A DNA stretch of 64,000 nt from Pogona vitticeps (GCF_051106095.1 NC_135787.1:157116001-157180000), one strand, 5' to 3'. Positions 33,501 through 40,723 are shown, counted from the first letter of the stretch. The notes: generated by a model not told the origin, from the sequence alone. Translations and numbers: made by a program.

Positions 33501-35593
33501 TTCACTAGAGTAAAAAAGATGTATTGGGATGCAGAAGTAAGGTAGCCAAGAAAATTTTGGGTTCCTGCTTAGCTATTTCTTGATGTGAGTCAGTGACTTC
33601 ACCATTCCTCTTGAGCATTCATTGTGATCTTTGAAGGCACAGAAAAGTACAGTATGTGGCCTGAACATGGTTTTAAAAATTTCTATTTCAATTTGGGACC
33701 AAATACATTTAAATTTGGTATTTAAAAATAAAACGAGCTCCCACAAAATGGGCTCCCTACTTTGCCATAGCTCTCTTCTCTGTTTTTTATCCTTCCCAAT
33801 GAAAAGGTCCTACTTAAGTGGAACAGAAAAATATCATTGATAGTAGGTTTGCTCACTCAATTAAAAAAAAACAACCTATGTTAACTGGAAGTGGATGTCT
33901 GTGCATGTCAGGATCATCTTTTCCTTCTGTGGATCATACAGTTTGTCCTTCTCTTTGACTCGTAAATTCAACCAAAGGAAAATACAACCCTCTGCTCCTT
34001 GGCATAAGATCAGATGAAGGATGAATAGTGTGCTTCTCTATCTCTCCCTTCTCCTCCCTGCCTCCCAGTTGTATCTTTATGTGTGTGTACATGCCCGTGT
34101 GCAAACGTACTTCTGTTTTTCCAGTACCTTGGAAAGGATGCTGCTTTTCCAGTATTCAGACATCCAGTCTATCAGGAATGCTTGGGGGCAAAACCCCTCT
34201 TATCAATTGCAATAAATTAAAACAATACAAAGACAAATATTTATATTCATTTTCTTTTATACATTTAGGAAATGGTCAAACTGTGTTTCTCAGAAATAAC
34301 AGATTTGTTGTCCATTCACTCAGATTCATCACCACCACTCAAAGAGGTATGCTATTTTGATTTGTAACATTTACATTTTCCATGATGTTCCATCATTATT
34401 GCTGTATATTTTTAAGGATATGTGTAATGAGACTGTATTAGCACAATTATAAGTACCGTGCTTGTTGCCTATAAGGTCTTTTTCTGGCATAGCACATGCA
34501 TGTCATTTGAAATTTATGTGTTCAGACTTCATGGTAAGCTAGGGTTTTACTAGAAGCTTGGTTTATCAAGCATGAGCCAGTGTACTGGCTTCGTTTCTGG
34601 AGCAGCTGAAAACCAATGGCTTTTAATCTCATGACATCTAAATTTACCAGAAGTCAACACTCTGACTTGTTTCTTCTCCAGTAAGCCATAGCACAGGCTG
34701 AAACCTCAACTAGACATTATAAAAAACAAACAACAGACTGAAAATCTGGGATTTCTTAAACCACTCCAGAGTGCCAGGGATTGCACACACTTTTTGCTGG
34801 ATCTTGGAGGTCTGCCTCTGTAATTCCTATCCTCTAATATTCTTTAACTGAAAAAGTTCTTTGTGTCATCTTCTGAAAAAGAGAATTCCACCATCAAGCA
34901 GTTCCTCTAAAACCAAGGGATAAATAAGCCCCAAATCACCCTCCCCTTCCATTAGCACGTAGTGAGAGTGAGCTTTCTACAACTGAAACTCTGCCCATAG
35001 AACCTCAGAACCTGTTATGGCGATCCACTGTAGAAAGGCTAGCGCTGATTCTTCTAAAGATAGTTAAGTCAATCTAGAGAGCATAAATTCTGTAATTCCT
35101 GCATTTAGAAGCAGGAAATGACTAGACTCTGTCACAGAGTGGATTGTTTTCCAGCTTTTCTTAAATTATGAGGAACGTATAGTCTCCAGCACATCAAGGG
35201 CAGGCTCAATGTGTTGGAAGTTTCTGAAATGAGTTCTTTTCCACAACTGTATCAGTCTTATACTCCTCAGGATCTTATTGCCACTGATATTTTCCAATAT
35301 GTCCTGATAGCCAATGGGTATGTTTATAGCCCACTTGTTTCATTTGCTACTTCAGCTAGAACTGTTGTTGAATAAAGTATTACTAACAAGGGATGTTTGT
35401 ACACAGGTTTTAACTGTCTAATTCAATTGAGATAATTTTTGCTTTGTTTACTTAATGTCTTCTCTGTTTGCAGATCCCATTTGATATTACTTTACCAGCA
35501 ATAAAGAATTTAAGGAAATTATTTGATCCAGCTAATGGGTGTGTGATAATTGCAGGAAGTGTCTTGAACTGGATAGTGTCTTTGCTAACTTGA
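2798..35593 (+). CDS. CFAP54: CFAP54, C-terminal 15 coding exons (gene partial at 5' end)
   Basis: CFAP54 is a very large axonemal protein. Its Chlamydomonas counterpart FAP54 is a component of the C1d projection of the central-pair apparatus, and mouse loss causes defects of motile cilia and sperm flagella (established knowledge). The window shows the last ~708 codons in fifteen exons: 2798-2955, 3921-4106, 4315-4441, 5798-5953, 7607-7715, 14028-14139, 15964-16056, 17230-17371, 20366-20548, 21693-21901, 24297-24479, 25266-25372, 26962-27124, 34269-34346 and 35474-35593. Every junction has AG/GT borders and the reading frame is continuous across all of them with no stop, which strongly argues for a live gene. 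Diagnostic stretches include LNLLFLAHTLVIKQ, VLFIFAYNKKPVKITNIKSF and VREKLSDLKQ. The protein is mostly helical and soluble, with no membrane segment seen. It ends NWIVSLLT. The identification is from memory of the family; no alignment was run. The introns are full of BovB, CR1 and MITE insertions. Confidence 0.87.
3270..3696 (-). mobile_element. L2-type LINE 3' end
   Basis: The (TTTA)n start followed by a GCCGCCCACACTACCC stretch is the reversed 3' end of squamate L2 elements. Further in are reversed remnants of the C-terminal ORF2 region (near 3430-3690). It lies in the intron between the first two visible CFAP54 exons. Confidence 0.7.
3921..4106 (+). CDS. CFAP54: CFAP54 exon
   Basis: Sixty-two complete codons, from DIISLLEEKT to HTLVIKQ, between a CACACAG acceptor and a CAG/GTAATA donor, phase 0 at both ends. 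The amino-acid sequence is leucine-rich and helical. Confidence 0.87.
4315..4441 (+). CDS. CFAP54: CFAP54 exon
   Basis: Starts in phase 0 after CAACAG and reads LFLLGQSVEQHAEDPTL to LLAKVKIRI. The last base is the first of a glycine codon completed in the next exon. The donor is GTAAGG. Confidence 0.85.
4708..4839. mobile_element. hAT-like MITE, 132 bp
   Basis: The ends are near-perfect terminal inverted repeats: CAGTGGTTCCCAAT on the left and the complement of CAGTGGTTCCCAACC on the right. Flanks CTCTATAG and CTTTGCAG could be an 8-bp target duplication with three transitions, which fits an old hAT insertion. It has no coding capacity. Confidence 0.72.
5798..5953 (+). CDS. CFAP54: CFAP54 exon
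   Basis: Completes the split glycine codon, then reads HTLALELSCMPKPQNELQ to ELLFRK, and leaves one base for the next exon. The donor is GTAATA. Confidence 0.85.
6339..7290 (-). mobile_element. CR1 LINE 3' portion, old and interrupted
   Basis: Read on the minus strand, this matches the C-terminal ORF2 and 3' end of CR1: the end at 6342 is the typical ATGATTCT, and the minus-strand peptide EARFWLNIRKNFLTDKAV lies near 6520-6580. Homology resumes at about 6985 and runs past 7250 (a minus-strand stretch about the core RT region). The segment 6720-6985 does not match and may be a separate insertion. Confidence 0.75.
7607..7715 (+). CDS. CFAP54: CFAP54 exon
   Basis: Follows a TTTTTTAG acceptor and reads KIERQIDSLGGNK to SLMSYQNY, ending with two bases of a split glycine codon before GTGAGC. 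The next exon is 6.3 kb away. A 3.7-kb BovB copy fills most of that intron. Confidence 0.83.
7716..8230 (+). other. CFAP54 intron, unassigned
   Basis: I see no exon or classifiable repeat here. Confidence 0.4.
8231..8277. repeat. 47-bp near-perfect palindrome
   Basis: Two 22-bp arms starting TCTCAGATAC and ending TATCTGAGA, with one mismatch, separated by three bases. It may be a tiny MITE remnant or a cruciform-forming sequence. Confidence 0.8.
9642..10657 (+). mobile_element. L1-like non-autonomous retroelement nested in BovB
   Basis: A foreign 1016-bp block splits the BovB. It opens with a run of G, ends in an A-rich tail with AATAAA at 10636, and is bounded by a 15-bp duplication of BovB sequence, AGAGGCTAYTCTACA, at 9627-9641 and 10658-10672. 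Those features point to L1-type target-primed insertion. It has no reverse transcriptase and no terminal repeats. Inside is one 158-codon ORF. A full-length L1 would be several times longer, so this is either a truncated/deleted copy or a short family that borrows L1 machinery. Confidence 0.72.
9944..10420 (+). CDS. uncharacterised 158-aa ORF of the nested retroelement
   Basis: I do not recognise this protein. The ATG at 9944 opens 158 codons to a TAG at 10418. The N-terminal third (about residues 1-50, with FQQIKEKLGQLEGLIVGK) looks helical and could form a coiled coil. The middle is glycine-rich and ordinary (GNMVGNIEGIGGFHVGYP), and the C-terminal third is rich in tryptophan, lysine and glutamate (DWKKIEAQKWEKCTEKIWEV). 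No RNA-recognition fold, zinc knuckle or esterase motif is visible. By position it could be an ORF1-like protein of the host retroelement, as in half-L1 elements, but that is inference. The ORF is intact in this copy. Confidence 0.45.
   Translation: MGMLSDKEWMVTMQMAIIGFQQIKEKLGQLEGLIVGKPLEAKQQLNEIETPEQFLLREMPGNMVGNIEGIGGFHVGYPATIVRKGDVKNQTTVLDLTLSPQDWKKIEAQKWEKCTEKIWEVPEMDSFPDRLIGPWQKENQRGDVFYNWPRFYDRVGIT
12815..13015 (+). pseudogene. coding-like tract of 67 codons ending in TGA
   Basis: An open stretch in a CFAP54 intron reads KAVLHIFQFVLKDVLPAWLQ then DFQKYFICSQYDDETLEG and LRTLIYHFPDLFSSVPD before TGA. Codon use and residue mix look like a real, soluble helical protein and unlike the surrounding transposons. 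There is no start codon in frame, and an in-frame stop lies just upstream. It could be the 3' end of a decayed retrocopy or an exon of an unrecognised transcript. I could not assign a parent gene. Confidence 0.3.
13241..13520 (+). mobile_element. Tigger-like DNA transposon fragment (5' end)
   Basis: Opens with CAGTGGAACCTCTACTTACG and repeated ACGAACAT words, typical of Tigger/pogo ends. Only the left end is clear; the right limit is uncertain and could reach about 13870. No transposase can be read. Confidence 0.55.
14028..14139 (+). CDS. CFAP54: CFAP54 exon
   Basis: Begins after TTTTTGCAG with the third base of the split glycine codon, reads LIRRAYMEIALQYFFLITNK to GRIFKPR and ends in phase 0 at GTATGT. 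Confidence 0.85.
14754..14812 (+). repeat. (TTG)n microsatellite
   Basis: About nineteen uninterrupted TTG units, followed by TCAGTTTA. BovB tails on the minus strand start with the same repeat, so this is probably the residue of an insertion tail that expanded. Confidence 0.9.
14972..15211. mobile_element. Tigger2-like MITE
   Basis: The left end CAGTAGAACCATGTTATCCG and the following GGGGGATTGGTTCC resemble Tigger2-type ends. The right end has the reversed version near 15180-15211. It has no coding capacity. Two related copies occur at 24828 and 62929. Confidence 0.65.
15964..16056 (+). CDS. CFAP54: CFAP54 exon
   Basis: Thirty-one codons reading PASRHRVSSEEITALEMY to AVRAAAQ, phase 0 at both ends, acceptor TTTAG, donor GTTTGT. 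Confidence 0.84.
16416..16512 (-). mobile_element. L2 3' tail
   Basis: A (TTTA)n run of twelve or so units leads into ACCCCGCCTATCTAGTC and ends CTAGGCGGC. This is a reversed short L2 3' end with an expanded terminal repeat. Confidence 0.75.
17230..17371 (+). CDS. CFAP54: CFAP54 exon
   Basis: Starts after TTCCAG, reads VSESILASQQLTGKKAVK to SSSYKDFLC and ends with the first base of a split codon at a GTATTT donor. Confidence 0.84.
17930..18436. mobile_element. Tigger/pogo-like MITE, 507 bp
   Basis: Ends are CAGTGGTGCTTTACTTGA and the complement of CAGTGGTGCCCCACTTGA, each flanked by TA. The interior is full of GATCGTCG words and a long internal inverted repeat near 18150-18250. It has no transposase. 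This is the same family as the copies at 30608, 45711, 46135, 57865, 60204 and 62509. Confidence 0.88.
18770..19490 (+). mobile_element. CR1-type LINE remnant
   Basis: Fragments of ORF1 and ORF2 are readable: YRCSRCKLVAQLEGEKIEKN near 18815 (ORF1 N-terminal zinc-ligand-like part), RRVVVLGDFLLCGIETEIC near 19180 (GDSL-esterase-like block of CR1 ORF1), and VLDDWRMANVFPIFKKGKK near 19410 (reverse transcriptase). Frames are broken and a large part between them is missing. Confidence 0.65.
20366..20548 (+). CDS. CFAP54: CFAP54 exon
   Basis: Completes an aspartate codon, then reads GYEVRYKVSVMPS, a serine/glutamate-rich low-complexity stretch (SESDGTESVSSDES), and KIPWVHVIRYNTYLTRLL. The donor is GTAAGA, phase 1. 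Confidence 0.86.
20701..20725. repeat. pyrimidine microsatellite (TC)n
   Basis: A short CT-dinucleotide run in a CFAP54 intron. Confidence 0.7.
21205..21345 (+). mobile_element. tRNA-derived SINE fragment
   Basis: An RNA polymerase III B-box-like GGTTCAAGTCC occurs near 21270, preceded by a CTTTGCGTACAAAGGTCC stretch. The sequence resembles common reptile tRNA-type SINEs and is old, with ragged ends. Confidence 0.45.
21461..21608 (-). mobile_element. tRNA-derived SINE, body type B
   Basis: On the minus strand it starts CAGCTGGATAGCTCAGTGG (A box), carries a GGTTGGGAGTTTGATG B-box-like block, and ends CCAGTTATGCAGTTCTAA. The same body and tail occur at 59907 and 60004. It ends about 85 bp before a CFAP54 exon. 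Confidence 0.72.
21693..21901 (+). CDS. CFAP54: CFAP54 exon
   Basis: The longest visible exon at 209 bases. It reads VPKAGEGLFVKEDILFTSVF to CYSMTVLEK and ends in phase 0 at GTAATG. A tRNA-derived SINE ends only about 85 bp upstream of its acceptor. Confidence 0.87.
22672..22815 (+). repeat. unclassified repeat, inverted partner of 29436-29577
   Basis: About 140 bases are nearly the reverse complement of 29436-29577, including a shared core TTGAATAGATGAGCTGATTG. The two copies have no shared flanks, so this is a dispersed family I cannot name, not a duplication of the region. Confidence 0.75.
23196..23261 (+). mobile_element. L2 3' tail with (CAAA)n
   Basis: GGTCTAGATGGGCGGGATAG followed by a run of CAAA units is the plus-strand L2 terminus. 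The rest of the LINE is absent. Confidence 0.65.
24297..24479 (+). CDS. CFAP54: CFAP54 exon
   Basis: Sixty-one codons, QQDTPAESPRTSLGG to SLEESSEEGETR, phase 0 at both ends. The first three bases are CAG, so NAGNAG slippage at the acceptor (24296 or 24299) could drop one glutamine. A BovB tail with a (GTT)n run starts about 60 bp past the donor. Confidence 0.84.
24540..24637 (-). mobile_element. BovB 3' end, severely 5'-truncated
   Basis: A (GTT)n run of about thirteen units, then the reversed BovB tail TTTAGTCATGTCCAACTC to GGCCCTCCTGTCTTG. Only about 60 bases of LINE are present. It begins about 60 bp past the donor of a CFAP54 exon. Confidence 0.8.
24828..25195. mobile_element. Tigger2-like MITE
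   Basis: Left end TAGGACCCCCTTATCCATGG and right end CCCCATTTGATATGGGGGG with GTTCTATTG form inverted ends. The interior is AT-rich and noncoding. It lies 71 bp upstream of a CFAP54 exon. Confidence 0.65.
25266..25372 (+). CDS. CFAP54: CFAP54 exon
   Basis: Reads VLFIFAYNKKPVKITNIKSF then NSANVYCGYLWIPLN and ends with two bases of an arginine codon at GTAAAT. This is one of the most characteristic CFAP54 stretches in the window. Confidence 0.87.
25373..26961 (+). other. CFAP54 intron, unassigned
   Basis: Apart from ordinary AT-rich sequence, I can classify no repeat or coding tract in this 1.6-kb intron. Confidence 0.4.
26962..27124 (+). CDS. CFAP54: CFAP54 exon
   Basis: Completes the split arginine codon, then reads VIAVREKLSDLKQHVELLIQ and a lysine/serine-rich tail ending KVPLDKKAK, phase 0, donor GTACAT. 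The following intron is 7.1 kb. Confidence 0.86.
27745..28713 (-). mobile_element. BovB 3' portion
   Basis: From the reversed tail (TCGTGTCCGACTCTTTGTG near 27770) it extends to a point inside the reverse transcriptase. The minus-strand peptide MDHSKLWQLLKEMGVPGHL near 28640-28689 and GCCATAGTTTGCTGTGATCC show the palm region. It is 5'-truncated and has frame shifts. Confidence 0.88.
28735..28870 (-). mobile_element. second, divergent RTE/BovB fragment
   Basis: This short stretch resembles the C-terminal ORF2 segment of an RTE LINE (reversed words such as CATGATGCGCCCAAAGTATG) but does not continue the neighbouring BovB. It is probably a fragment of another subfamily beside or beneath that copy. 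Confidence 0.45.
29436..29577 (-). repeat. unclassified repeat, inverted partner of 22672-22815
   Basis: Nearly the reverse complement of 22672-22815 (see core CAATCAGCTCATCTATTCAA). Together the two copies bracket CFAP54 exons 24297-24479, 25266-25372 and 26962-27124. Confidence 0.75.
29953..30296. mobile_element. hAT (Charlie-like) nonautonomous element, 344 bp
   Basis: Begins CAGGGGTCTCAAATATGCGG and ends TTTTAAAACCCCTG, with short terminal inverted repeats CAGGGGT. A perfect 8-bp duplication CTCTAGTG flanks it at 29945-29952 and 30297-30304, which is the hAT hallmark. The interior is GC-rich, with GCGGCCC words as in Charlie-type MITEs, and is noncoding. Confidence 0.87.
30608..31720. 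mobile_element. Tigger/pogo-like MITE split by a BovB
   Basis: Left end CAGTGGTGCCTCGCTTAACG at 30608 and right end GAGGCACCACTG at 31720, both flanked by TA. The MITE itself is about 400 bp; the remaining 700 bp is BovB. The interior carries GCGATCGC palindromes. It lies in the 7.1-kb CFAP54 intron. Confidence 0.85.
31004..31708 (+). mobile_element. BovB 3' fragment inserted in MITE
   Basis: Runs from ACGGTCTGAAACTCAAC through FELWCWRRLLRVLWTARRTN (near 31350) to the tail at 31700. The MITE end sequence GAGGCA is repeated on both sides (30998-31003 and 31709-31714), so the BovB landed in an existing MITE. Confidence 0.85.
32200..34268 (+). other. CFAP54 intron, mostly unique-looking DNA
   Basis: I can classify no transposon here. 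Parts, especially 32330-32800, look like unique, CpG-poor sequence. No exon is visible. Confidence 0.4.
34269..34346 (+). CDS. CFAP54: CFAP54 exon
   Basis: Twenty-six codons, EMVKLCFSEITDLLSIHSDS to PPLKE, phase 0 at both ends, acceptor ATTTAG, donor GTATGC. Confidence 0.84.
35474..35593 (+). CDS. CFAP54: CFAP54 terminal coding exon
   Basis: Thirty-nine codons plus TGA: IPFDITLPAIKNLRKLFDPA then NGCVIIAGSVLNWIVSLLT. The acceptor is TTTGCAG. A run of 3' UTR with an ATTAAA signal follows. Confidence 0.86.
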   Translation: MPFDITLPAIKNLRKLFDPANGCVIIAGSVLNWIVSLLT

Positions 35594-35822
35594 ACAAGCT
35601 TTTGGCAGTAAAACTGTCATATTTAAGTTTATGGAATTTTGTGGGTGGGTGGTATCTGAAATTTATAAACTAATTTAAGATGTAGTACTTTAACAATAAG
35701 CATATTGTTCTTTGTGATTTAAACTGCTTTCTGATTCAGAATTTAGTTCTCTATGATAAGTTATTGATTGAAAAGATATAAAGCATCTCAGTCTGTACAC
35801 CATTGGATTTCTTCTTCGTTTA

Positions 35823-35828
35823 ATTAAA
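35823..35828 (+). promoter_or_regulatory. candidate CFAP54 poly(A) signal ATTAAA
   Basis: ATTAAA lies 230 bp past the stop, followed about 25 bp later by a TGTGCTGTATTTTTTTT downstream element. A good candidate for the 3' end of the transcript, but other sites cannot be excluded. Confidence 0.4.
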
Positions 35829-36117
35829 TATTTTAAACTCCTGGAACAGTGTGCTGTATTTTTTTTCCAAATTCTTCATTAAGATTGAGGTTAATTCTTT
35901 ATTCCATGGGTCTCAAGAAGTCACCTATACTTTATGTCCATGTTTTTTTAATACCCACAGTAGAAGTAATAGACAGCATGTGTGCAGAGTGGTTTTTATT
36001 ATCCTAACCAGACTTGAGAGTTCAGGAAAATGGTTTAGCTGTTCTTAGCTTTCCATGGAAATTTTATGGAAGACAAGGTGTGAAATTAATTTAGGATGGT
36101 TGAAGAATCGTAATCCA

Positions 36118-36316
36118 GTATAGCGTAGTGTGAAGCCAAGGGAGAGGAGTTCAAATCTCACTGTGGGGTTATATGCCCTGACACTTGTGTGGCCTTTGGC
36201 AAGCTGCACAGTTCTAGAGTAACACCAGAAGGAGGGACTGATAAACTGTTTCTGACTACATAAAAAACTCTAGGAGCATTTCTGTAAGTTAAAATTGGCT
36301 GGATGGCACATTATTA
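36118..36316 (+). mobile_element. tRNA-derived SINE, diverged
   Basis: Has a B-box-like GAGTTCAAATCTC near 36149, a TTTGGCAAGCTGCACAG block near 36196, and a TGGCTGGATGGCACA end. The block is shared with the SINEs at 48897 and 56447. Older than those. Confidence 0.5.
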
Positions 36317-37399
36317 TTTCAAAGGACTAAATAGTTGAAAAACATGCAAACCTTCAGGGTCATCACTACATGTTTGATTAGGGGCACAGTCACTGCAGTA
36401 GTTTTATAAGTAATTTGTCCTTAGATTAAATACACATGGCAACCATCTGAGCATCAGTATACATTTGCTAAATGTGACAAAATCAGAAAGTATATTTCAG
36501 CATCAGCAACATTAAGGAAACTTTCTACGTAACATAGTGGTTTAATATTATGGTGACTTGGGAAGCCTATCTATAGGACACATTGCAAGTTATCACGAAT
36601 TTCTGAGACACATATAGAAGGCATTTGATTTATCTTTTATTCAAAGGTTAATATGCTTATTGGAGAATGAAACTGATCTGATTATTTTGTACTCATGTGG
36701 GCAATGGTTAAGACTTCCTTGAGATGCCTTATAACTCCACTACTGTATGACAGAATGTTTCTTTTGGATTTTATAATTGTATTCCTCAGTGATTATAATT
36801 GGGCACAATTGTATTGCAGTTCATTGGGCACAATTTGTTTTCCTTGTTCCAGCATGCCCAAGAGAAAATTGGGAGCATTTTTTTGTTCTCCAATCCAGTC
36901 AGGGAGGCAGGATGGATCTTTCCTCTGGAAAAGCAAAGTTAAGACACTACCCATAACCATGAATAATATTTTGTGACTTACTAAACAGAAATCCATTGTA
37001 AGAAATTTTCTTGGTTCCCCTTCCCCCTTTTGTAATGAATTAATATTAATGGTATTTCCATTCTCTTCCAATACACTTTCATCCTCACCTCAGGCTTGTT
37101 ACATTGTACATGTGAGGTAGTGGTCACGGATCCCTGTGAGAATTGCTCTTTGTCCTTCATGTTGTTTTTATAGTTTTGGTTGTTTTGAACACTTCTGCCA
37201 TGAGAAAAAAATATTTGGCTTTATTTTATTTTATTGGACTTATTGGACTTCTTGGTAGTTTAAGAATAGACAAGTTGGTTTGATTTTCCAGTCCAGACGG
37301 AGGTTTGTGTGCATGTGGCATGATAGCTCCACTCTTTCAAAAAGATAATCTTAGTTGTGTCTTTCTTACCTATTAGGATGGGAGACATAACCCAAAGAT

Positions 37400-38320
37400 T
37401 CTAGGGGGCTTTCCAGAAGATAAGGAGACAGGAATTGTGTAAACCTCTTGTGATCAGGTGCTGTGGAAAGACCCAGCAGTTCCCCTCTTTCGGCAGGAAT
37501 AGCCATAGGAATCGCATTTCTTTTATCTGAATGTTAACAGCTAACAAAGCAGAATCAACCACCACTTCTTTGGGGCCAACATGGGCAACCTCTAATGGAA
37601 ACTCAGTCATGATAACATTAGTCCTACATCTGAACTTTCTTCCTTTAGTACAGAGCCGGCCCAAAATGTTCCTGGCCGGTTGGCTTCCTCAGGGGAGCAC
37701 TCCTTGCCACACAGATGGTCCCACAGCAGGGATGTTGAGCCCAGTCTCCCTCTTAAAGCTTGTAACCGGCTGATAACGGTTCCAGACAGATTGCCTTCTT
37801 CAAGGGACTTTGCCCACGGGGAAATTTTAAAAAAGTCCATTCTAATTGGTCCAACCCTTCTAATTGTATTCCCGTTCTTGAAACATCTTTGCCTCTCTCA
37901 CCCACGTTTCTTCTTTCCCTTCTTAATTTCTCCTTTCCCAGTACCTTGAAGACCGGAGGGCCTCCTTCCTCTCTCTCTTCCTCCCAGACTACTTTTTTTG
38001 TATCTCCCACGTCTAAATTCAATTCCTCCGTCAGGAAAACATCCACCTTCCTTCCCCTCTCCTTTGGCTCTGCCCCTTTTCTTTCCTCTGACCCTCTTTC
38101 CTCTATCATCCAACTTTCTACCCCGTGTGACACATTGGGCACTGTCTCTTCCTTTTCTCCTGCCTCAGACGTGTGAGGGGACGGCTCACTCTCTGCCTCC
38201 AGCACTGCCTCTGTCTTCACCTCACACTTCTGCATTTTTTCATTCCAACATTTTAGACAGATGCTAGCCCTAATAGTGCTGTATGCAGGTTTACTTATTG
38301 GATGTGCAACAACCATCTAC
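37400..38320 (-). other. unassigned minus-strand coding-like region
   Basis: The minus strand has a 187-codon open stretch at 37753-38316, lysine/glutamate-rich, with a CLKCWNEKMQKCE motif near its start, and a second open stretch near 37401-37664 reading PLEVAHVGPKEVVVDSALL. The pair could be a decayed retroelement of some kind. I could not name a family and do not treat it as a gene. Confidence 0.3.
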
Positions 38321-39690
38321 TTTATAGGGAAGAGAAGTGTATACAAGCTTTATTTTCTCTAACTGTTCTAGGTGGAGTAGGTTAGGTGGCAGAGGGTTTG
38401 TGACTATACAACATAAAGTTTGATGTGAGGAAGTCCATTGTGGAATCATCTTTTCTGGACAGGGAAATGCCATTTTTTGTTCAGCCAGCAGCAATGGTTT
38501 AAATGTGTTGCAAACAGTTTAACTTAGTTTTGATTTTGTTCGTTTTCTGCCATTGTGATTCCTTGATCCAAGAAGTGCTCATGGCAGTGTCAGTTCCCAT
38601 TAACTGAGTGTCCCTAGTCTCCAAACCATTTACAGTATGTTCTGTTCTATTTTTTTTTCTTTCCTTCTTTCTTTTTTGGTGGGGAGTCTTCAAATGTTTC
38701 GACTTAGTACAGGAGCAAACTTTCACTAGGGCACTTAAGAGAACAAAAGAGAGAGGGGTGTGTGAAAATTTCCAATTAGTACTTGTTAGCACCTTAAGGT
38801 AGATTTTGCTGCTGGAGATCTGCATCTACCCCTGCTGATTCCTGCAAATTGTATCTTGAAAGTTACAGCAATTTCACCCAGGGAAATCTGATTTCCACAG
38901 GTGCAAATAACAGTGGAGCAAACTGTATTTTTGCTACTGGATACCCACATCCTCAGACAGACTATTTCGATTCTAAACTATTAAAACAGATTTATCACCT
39001 TGGATATCTAATGGAAAAGAAGAGATAGGAAATTCAGTTTTATCTCTTTAGTTAAACAATTAACAAAAAATATATTGTCACCATGCCCTTCAACAAGATC
39101 CACCAGCCAAATTAGGGAAGAGAAGCATTTCATATTTAGTACTTTTGAGATAAAAGCACAGCAATATATTTTCAAGAGAAATTTGTGTGTCATTAGTAAA
39201 AGTGTGCAAGCTACTCTTTAAAAACACCTTGTAATTCTATCTTTGGAATATTAGGTATATTAATTTAAGGGAAATTCAGTTTTGAAAACCTCAGGTTAAA
39301 AGGCTATATTATTAAGTTAAAATCTATTTTAGAAATGCTGCCTTTAATTTGGTTATCACTTTGGTATGTATCATAGCTATTATTACTCCTTTAAAAATAA
39401 ATATTTAATAAAATATGTGCCATTTTTTAAAATAGCTCCTGCTGTTAAACTATATTAATGAAATAATTTTTGCATGCTCAACACATCTATAAAATTGTAA
39501 TGAAGATATCTTGATAATCCTGTAACCATGGCAATGAATGTCCCTGTCACAAAATCCAAGATTAAGAATTTGTTGCCAATTCCAGGAGACAATGCAAAAA
39601 AAAAAATTCTTTAGATAAGTACTCTTTAAGACAGTGAAAATAAAGTTTACAGACTACCATTTGTATATGTAATGCAGTATAAATCTGAAT
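38320..39690. other. intergenic, unassigned
   Basis: No gene or named repeat is visible. The part from 39000 to 39600 is AT-rich unique-looking sequence. Confidence 0.4.
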
Positions 39691-39692
39691 TA

Positions 39693-40039
39693 CCATATTT
39701 TTCTGTGTGTAAAACAACACTTTTTCCTTAAATAATTTGAGGAACATTGAGGGCTGTTTTATACACGGAAGGCAGCTCTTTACTGCTGCCTTTTGCGAAG
39801 GCACGGGGCTTAGCAAAAAAGAAGAGGAGGCATTCCTCTCTTCCTTTTTGCTAAGCTCTGTGCCTTCTCAAAAGGCAAGGAAAAGGGGCAGTCACTTTTA
39901 TAGCCACTTTCCTTGCCTTTTGCGAAGGCACGGGGCTTAGCAAAAAGGGAGCCCTTTGATCCCCGCTTTTTCTAATTTGGTGTTAGAAAAGGGGGGGTCG
40001 TCTTATACATTGAGTCGTCTTATAAACAGAAAAATATGG
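39693..40039. mobile_element. DNA transposon MITE, 347 bp
   Basis: Begins CCATATTTTTCTGTGTGTAA and ends ACAGAAAAATATGG, giving an inverted repeat of about 13 bp flanked by TA. Internally the unit GCGAAGGCACGGGGCTTAGC appears at about 39796 and 39919 and inverted near 39850. Superfamily uncertain. Confidence 0.7.
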
Positions 40040-40383
40040 TATGCAATAAATTGATTGCTTTTCAAAATTGTCCTTCATGTTTTATGTTAAATATTATGTT
40101 CATGATTTATTAAAATCACTTTTTTAGAGGAGTCAGTTGAAATTGAGAAATCTTGCATAAATCAAACATAGAAAAAGTAACAGAACAGTTAAAGGTTAAC
40201 AGCCAAATAATGTGTTCTGTCTAGATGTTTTCTGAGCCCAGAAAAAATGTATCTAGCTTCAGATGTATGGCAGTGAGAGGCAAAAATATTTTGCATAAGA
40301 AATGACCTAGGCTGAAATTATACAAACTATAAAAACTGGGTGGAATCCAAAGTGACTTCTGTTGCTTCGCATGATGAAAGCCC

Positions 40384-40723
40384 TAAAGGTAAAGGTTCCC
40401 CTTGACAATTTTTGTCCAGTCATGTTCGACTCTAGGGGGCGGTGCTCATCCCCGTTTCCAAGCCAGAGCCAGCGTTTTGTCCAAAGGCAATTTTACATGG
40501 TCACATGGCCAGTGCGACTTAGACTCGTAACGCTGTTACCTTCCCACCGAGGTGGTCCCTATTGATCTACTTGCATTTGCATGCTTTGGAACTGCTAGGT
40601 TGGCGGGAGCTGGGACAAGCAACGGGAGCTCACTCCGTCGTGTGGATTCGAACTCATGACTGCTGGTCTTCTAACCCTGCAGCACAGGCTTCTGCGGTTT
40701 AGCTTGCAGCGCCACCACGTCCC
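40384..40723 (-). mobile_element. Sauria SINE
   Basis: On the minus strand it begins with a tRNA-like head (GGGACGTGGTGGCGCTGC) and ends in a BovB-like stretch (AGAGTCGAACATGACTGG) followed by an AACCTTTACCTTT tail. That tRNA-head plus BovB-tail layout is the definition of the family. Confidence 0.85.

Noticed and set aside
37400-38320. possible endogenous retrovirus or other capsid-bearing element
   Set aside because: No terminal repeats or recognised viral domains were seen, so I left it unassigned.
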